This document shows positions 60,242 to 64,000 of a DNA stretch of 64,000 nt, one piece after another (the first letter of the stretch is position 1; every line of letters begins with the position of its first letter). The notes below the pieces were generated by a model, which was not told where the DNA came from, made no database searches, and saw only the letters and a program-made list of their open reading frames with translations. The stretch is from Sporichthya polymorpha DSM 43042. GTDB lineage: Bacteria; Actinomycetota; Actinomycetes; Sporichthyales; Sporichthyaceae. Location: contig NZ_KB913029.1 of NCBI RefSeq assembly GCF_000384115.1, positions 1,336,907 through 1,400,906 on the forward strand, given 5' to 3'. Both the position numbers and the translations under genes were made by a program.

Positions 60242-61075
60242 GTGGGACGGCTGGACAACAAGGTTGCGTTCATCACCGGTGCTGCCCGTGGCCAGGGCCG
60301 CGCGCACGCCATTCGAATGGCCGAGGAGGGCGCGGACATCATCGGGGTCGACATCTGCGAGCCCATCGGCACGGTCCCCTACGAGCTCGGGACGATGGAG
60401 GAGCTCGAGGAGACCGCCGCCACGGTGGAGAAGCTGGACCGGCGCATGGTGATCGCGAAGGCGGACGTCCGAGATCTGAGCTCGCTGCAGGCCGCGGTCG
60501 AACACGGCGTCGCGGAACTCGGTCGGCTCGACATCGTCAGCTCGAACGCCGGCATCTGGTCCGCCGGTCTGTTCACGGATATGGACGAGCAGACCTACCG
60601 CGACATGATCGACGTGCAGATGCACGGGGCGTACTACACCTGCAAGGCGACGGTTCCGAAGCTGATCGAACAGGGTTCAGGTGGCTCGATCGTCCTCACC
60701 AGCTCGGTCGCGGGACTCAAGGGGTTCCCCAACCAGGTGCACTACAACATGGCCAAGCACGCCGTCGTCGGCCTGATGCGGACGCTGGCGAACGAGCTGG
60801 CCCCGCACTTTATCCGCGTCAACAGCGTGCACCCCAGCTCGACGTTCACCAAGATGATCGACAACGCGGCGATCCACTCGGCCTTCGCCCCCGGCGTCGA
60901 GAACCCGAAGCTCGAGGACTTCGGCGACACCTTCACCGCGATGAATCTGCTCCCGATCCCCTGGATGGAGGCCGTCGACATCTCCAACGCCGTCCTATGG
61001 CTCGCCTCCGACGAGGCCCGCTACGTCACCGGAGTTACGCTTCCGGTCGACGCGGGCTTCATGGCCAAGCTCTGA
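60242..61075 (+). CDS. Mycofactocin-coupled SDR-family oxidoreductase
   Basis: A 277-residue dehydrogenase. It has TGAARGQGRAHAIRMAEEG near the N-terminus, the insert GTVPYELGTMEELEETAATV and SSNAGIWSAG, then catalytic Ser in VLTSSVAG and YNMAKHA. The GRxH and the insert match the mycofactocin-coupled SDR group (TIGR03971-like), which holds NAD(H) tightly and passes electrons to mycofactocin. The GTG start follows GAGAGGAGC. This fits mftD at the left edge of the window. Confidence 0.88.
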   Translation: MGRLDNKVAFITGAARGQGRAHAIRMAEEGADIIGVDICEPIGTVPYELGTMEELEETAATVEKLDRRMVIAKADVRDLSSLQAAVEHGVAELGRLDIVSSNAGIWSAGLFTDMDEQTYRDMIDVQMHGAYYTCKATVPKLIEQGSGGSIVLTSSVAGLKGFPNQVHYNMAKHAVVGLMRTLANELAPHFIRVNSVHPSSTFTKMIDNAAIHSAFAPGVENPKLEDFGDTFTAMNLLPIPWMEAVDISNAVLWLASDEARYVTGVTLPVDAGFMAKL

Positions 61076-61085
61076 CCGCAGCAGC

Positions 61086-62042
61086 GTGGAGCTGCGCACC
61101 ACCGATCCCGACGCCGCGGCGGCGGCCCTGGCTGACGAGTACACCGACGTCACGATCCAGGCGCCGCGCGGACGTCGCTTCGTCATGGAGTTGGACGCGT
61201 TCCCCTTGCCGCAGTTGCGGTACGGCCAGCTCATCTTTTCGGAGTCGCGAGTGCTGACCCGCGCGTACCCCAGCTACAACCTGTGCGTCCCGGTCGGCGG
61301 CTCCCTGCTCGCGACTGCTGACGACGTCGACGACGTCGTCAGCGGAACCGACCTGGTGATGATCTCGCCGGGCAGCCGCATCGACGCCCGGTATCCGCTC
61401 GACGGCGTCGTTCTGCGAACGGTGCAGTTCGACGCCGATCTCGCGCTGACGGAGCTGTCCGCCCTGCTCGGGCGCTGCGTGGCGACTCCGCCGCGATTTC
61501 GCTTTGCGATGCGGCCGGCCGCATCCGCCTCGATTCGCCGCGCCGTGGCCATCCTGAACGACGAGCTTCGGGCCGCCACGCCCATCGCCGGCGAGCCGGT
61601 GCTGATCGATCGACTGAGCCGCGTGATCATCTCCGCTCTACTGCTCGGCCAGACGCACACGTACTCGGCAGAACTGCAGGGCCGACCCTACGTCGAGGGT
61701 CCCCGCACGATCCGGGCGCTGGTTTCCCGCTTGGAAGCCGATCCCCTAGCCTTCGCCACCGTCGGGGACCTTGCGGCGGCGGCCGGTCTGAGCGTCCGCG
61801 CCCTCCAGGACGGCTTCCGGCGTCACCTCGGTGTCTCCCCGATGCGCCATCTGCGCCAAGCTCGGTTGGACCGGGCGCACCAGGCTCTCCTGGCTGCAGA
61901 TCCCAGGGCCGTTACGGCGACGGCGATTGCGCACGCGTGGGGCTTCGCCCACTACGGGCGGTTCGCCGGCGAGTACCGCGCACGGTTCGGCGTAACTCCG
62001 ACTCAATCGCTTCGCCGAACCCGAGCGGACGAGCATCGTTAA
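61086..62042 (+). CDS. AraC-family transcriptional regulator
   Basis: A 318-residue protein from a GTG 10 bp after the SDR stop. An N-terminal ligand-binding cupin-like domain (AraC_binding_2 type: RRFVMELDAFPLPQLRYGQL, YNLCVPVGGSLL) is followed by the C-terminal double HTH at about 220-312 (VGDLAAAAGLSVRALQDGFR, IAHAWGFAHYGRFAGEYRA). It probably controls the adjacent catabolic operons in response to a pathway compound. Confidence 0.9.
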   Translation: MELRTTDPDAAAAALADEYTDVTIQAPRGRRFVMELDAFPLPQLRYGQLIFSESRVLTRAYPSYNLCVPVGGSLLATADDVDDVVSGTDLVMISPGSRIDARYPLDGVVLRTVQFDADLALTELSALLGRCVATPPRFRFAMRPAASASIRRAVAILNDELRAATPIAGEPVLIDRLSRVIISALLLGQTHTYSAELQGRPYVEGPRTIRALVSRLEADPLAFATVGDLAAAAGLSVRALQDGFRRHLGVSPMRHLRQARLDRAHQALLAADPRAVTATAIAHAWGFAHYGRFAGEYRARFGVTPTQSLRRTRADEHR

Positions 62043-62104
62043 TCGGACTGAGGTGCGCGCAATCCGGCTGTTCCCAGCCGACGCCTCATCGTAACTTGCT
62101 CGAC

Positions 62105-63589
62105 ATGAAGGCCCTCACCGTCGTCCCACTGGCGTGCGCCCTCGCGCTCGCTCCGCTGGCGGTCGCGACCGGATACCCCGCCAGTGCCGACTCCACGGCA
62201 ATCGCGGATTCCGCGGTGCCCAGAGCGACCTGCGGCCCGGGGAGCTCGCCGGAGACCGGCCTCCAAGGTCAGGTGCCACTGAGGGACCGGCAGAGCGGCC
62301 GCAGCCAGCAGGGGTACTGGTGCAACCTGGAGCTGCTGGGACAGCACCAAGGTGAAGGCACCACCTGGGTGAACCCGCAGTACAAACACTGCGCCTACAA
62401 CGCCACCGCGTTTGCCGGCATCCCGACCAAGAAGTCCCAAGGCGTGCAGGTGATCGACGTCGGCAACCCGCGCAAGCCCCGACTGACCGCCAATCTCACG
62501 AGCCCGGCGATGTTGGCCGGGACGTGGGAGACGCTCAAGGTCAACGAGGAGCGCGGATTGCTCGCCGGGGTAAGCGTCGGCCCAGTCGTCGGCGCGCTGT
62601 CCTTCGACGTCTACGACATCTCGACCGACTGCACGCGCCCGAAGCTGCTGAACTCCTTCTCATCCGCGGACTTCACGCTTCCCGCGTCGACCATCAATCA
62701 CGAGGGCCAGTGGTCCCCCGACGGCAGGACCTACTGGTCCTCCTCTCTCGCCGGCGGCGGACTCACCGCCATCGACGTCAGCGACCCGACCAAGCCGCGG
62801 ATCGCCGGGGTGGGCACGGTCGGGGTTGCGAACCACGGCTTCGAGTTGAGCGAGGACGGCAACCGGCTGTACCTGAGCACCGCGTTCGGAGCCGGCGTCA
62901 TCATCCTCGACGTCAGCGAGGTGCAGGCGCGCAACCCGGTGCCGGTGATCCGCCAGCTCGGCAGCGTCTTCTGGGGCGGCCCGGCGTCGGTCGGCCAGCA
63001 CACCATCCCGGTGACGTGGAGCGGCAAGCCGTACCTGATCGCCGTCGACGAGTTCGCCGGCGAGGGCGTACACATCATCGACATAAGCGACGAGACCCGG
63101 CCTCGCATCGTCCGCCAACTGCAGCTCGAGATTCAGCAGCCGCAGAACGCGGCGGTGAGCGCCGAGGACACCAAGGGCAACGGGCTGTTCGGATACGACG
63201 CGCACTACTGCACCGTCGACCGCAGAACAGATCCGACCGCGCTGGCCTGCGGAATGATGCAGTCCGGCGTCCGCGTCTTCGACGTCCGTAACCCCCTGAC
63301 CCCCCGCGAGATCGCCTACTACAACCCACCGGCGCAGGTCGGACGGAACGCCGATCTCTCCGGTTCGGAGCACGCGACCTACAACTTCATCTCGCAGAGC
63401 TCCAACGTCTCCGACATCCGCGACGCCGGCCCCTCCGTGCTCCTCGGAGCCAGCCCGTACGCCAATCTCACTGCCGACTGGTGCAGCTCGCCCCCTCGGT
63501 TCGTGGGCAAGGACCAGCTCTGGGTGAGCTGCCAGGACAACGGCTTCCTCGCACTCAAGTTCACCAACAAGGCTTACCGACGTCCATGA
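62105..63589 (+). CDS. Exported LVIVD-repeat beta-propeller-like protein
   Basis: A 494-residue exported protein. The signal peptide (MKALTVVPLACALALAPLAV, cleavage near ASA-DST) precedes repeats of about 45-60 residues ending in short LVIVD-type strands: GVQVIDVGNPRKPRL, GLTAIDVSDPTKPRI, GVIILDVSEVQARNP, GVHIIDISDETRPRI and GVRVFDVRNPLTPRE. Such propellers occur in surface proteins. The product overlaps the DUF305 gene by 4 bp, a frequent pairing. Function is unknown; metal or redox-related roles have been proposed for the partner family. Confidence 0.87.
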   Translation: MKALTVVPLACALALAPLAVATGYPASADSTAIADSAVPRATCGPGSSPETGLQGQVPLRDRQSGRSQQGYWCNLELLGQHQGEGTTWVNPQYKHCAYNATAFAGIPTKKSQGVQVIDVGNPRKPRLTANLTSPAMLAGTWETLKVNEERGLLAGVSVGPVVGALSFDVYDISTDCTRPKLLNSFSSADFTLPASTINHEGQWSPDGRTYWSSSLAGGGLTAIDVSDPTKPRIAGVGTVGVANHGFELSEDGNRLYLSTAFGAGVIILDVSEVQARNPVPVIRQLGSVFWGGPASVGQHTIPVTWSGKPYLIAVDEFAGEGVHIIDISDETRPRIVRQLQLEIQQPQNAAVSAEDTKGNGLFGYDAHYCTVDRRTDPTALACGMMQSGVRVFDVRNPLTPREIAYYNPPAQVGRNADLSGSEHATYNFISQSSNVSDIRDAGPSVLLGASPYANLTADWCSSPPRFVGKDQLWVSCQDNGFLALKFTNKAYRRP

Positions 63590-64000
63590 CGAGCCGCCTC
63601 ATGACGCCCGCTTTGGCTGCGATTGGCGCTCTGGTCCTCGGACTCGGCGCCGGCCTGGCCGCGGGAAGCGATGCCGAAAGCGCGACCACCGCCACCGCGC
63701 CGGGACCCGTCGACATCGGCTTCAGCCAGGACATGATCGTGCACCACGAACAGGCCGTGCTGATGGCGCAGCTGGTCCGCGCACGGACCCGCGACGCCAC
63801 AGTCGCCGCGCTGGCCGACGGCATCATCGCCGATCAACTCCTCGATATCGGAACCCTGCGCGGCTACCTCGCGCTTTGGCAAGCTCCGGTCCTGCCGACA
63901 GGAGGCCCGATGAGTTGGATGGCAGCGAGTCACGAACACGTTCACGCCGGCGCCGGCGCCGGAAGCATGCCGGGAATGGCCACCGCCGCCGAGCTCAACT
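63586..64000 (+). CDS. DUF305-family exported protein (3' end outside window)
   Basis: The start codon overlaps the previous stop (ATGA, 63586-63589). The visible 138 residues have a signal/anchor helix (MTPALAAIGALVLGLGAGLA) and the DUF305 core DIGFSQDMIVHHEQAVLMAQ, with the HHE pair typical of this four-helix, metal-binding-like fold. A His/Met/Gly-rich stretch (HEHVHAGAGAGSMPGM) follows. The family often accompanies copper or other metal proteins. Truncated by the window edge. Confidence 0.9.
   Translation, partial: MTSRLMTPALAAIGALVLGLGAGLAAGSDAESATTATAPGPVDIGFSQDMIVHHEQAVLMAQLVRARTRDATVAALADGIIADQLLDIGTLRGYLALWQAPVLPTGGPMSWMAASHEHVHAGAGAGSMPGMATAAELN

Noticed and set aside
1-64000. CRISPR arrays, rRNA genes, riboswitches
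   Set aside because: No regularly spaced direct repeats, no rRNA-like sequence and no recognisable riboswitch core were seen when reading both strands; the only tRNA-like sequence is the fragment at 42309-42352.

Overview
The window is from a high-G+C actinobacterium. Its G+C is about two thirds by eye, GTG/TTG starts are common, genes overlap by ATGA/GTGA, and mycofactocin-type and F420-type sequences are present. Genus cannot be fixed from the sequence; a Sporichthya/Frankia/Pseudonocardia/Rhodococcus-like soil organism fits. Three blocks are visible.

Block 1 (1-20023) is catabolic. At the left edge lies the start of mftD (mycofactocin maturation). A minus-strand unit follows, combining a complete branched-chain-amino-acid-type ABC importer (lipoprotein binding protein, fused LivH-LivM permease, LivG, LivF) with a cytochrome P450, two exported proteins of unknown function and a small membrane protein. 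Next come a PaaK-like CoA ligase, enoyl-CoA hydratase, a two-subunit MaoC hydratase, an SDR, an 89-residue protein and a PaaA-like diiron protein. The divergent plus-strand unit encodes an acyl-CoA dehydrogenase, a MaoC hydratase and a thiolase. Together they look like import, oxidation, CoA activation and beta-oxidation of an organic acid.

Block 2 (20024-42352) is mobile. Its left part (20024-22569) is debris: an IS3-type orfA remnant, an internal piece of fbiC with frameshifts and an opal codon, the tail of an ACMSD-like amidohydrolase and an IS256-type fragment. Then comes an integrated conjugative element with a type IV secretion system: an HTH-TPR regulator paired with a creatininase-fold hydrolase, a peptidoglycan hydrolase, VirB6-like, SCO6880-like, VirB4-like and VirD4-like proteins, a 1406-residue relaxase-helicase-primase fusion, an oriT-like region, and a HipA-kinase/HIRAN pair. 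The element ends at a 44-bp 3' fragment of tRNA-Pro(CGG), followed by the original tRNA terminator. No integrase is visible.

Block 3 (42353-64000) is again catabolic. It holds two acyl-CoA synthetases, a CoA transferase, two thiolase-fold proteins (one without the nucleophilic Cys and beside a DUF35 partner), hydratases, an acyl-CoA dehydrogenase, a close 6-oxocamphor hydrolase homologue, an SMP-30 lactonase, a Baeyer-Villiger monooxygenase, three SDRs (one mycofactocin-coupled), a P450 with its ferredoxin, and TetR and AraC regulators. The combination suggests breakdown of a camphor-like alicyclic terpenoid. Palindromes of the form CGAAC-N4-GTTCG precede several of these units. The window ends with an LVIVD-repeat exported protein and a partial DUF305 protein.
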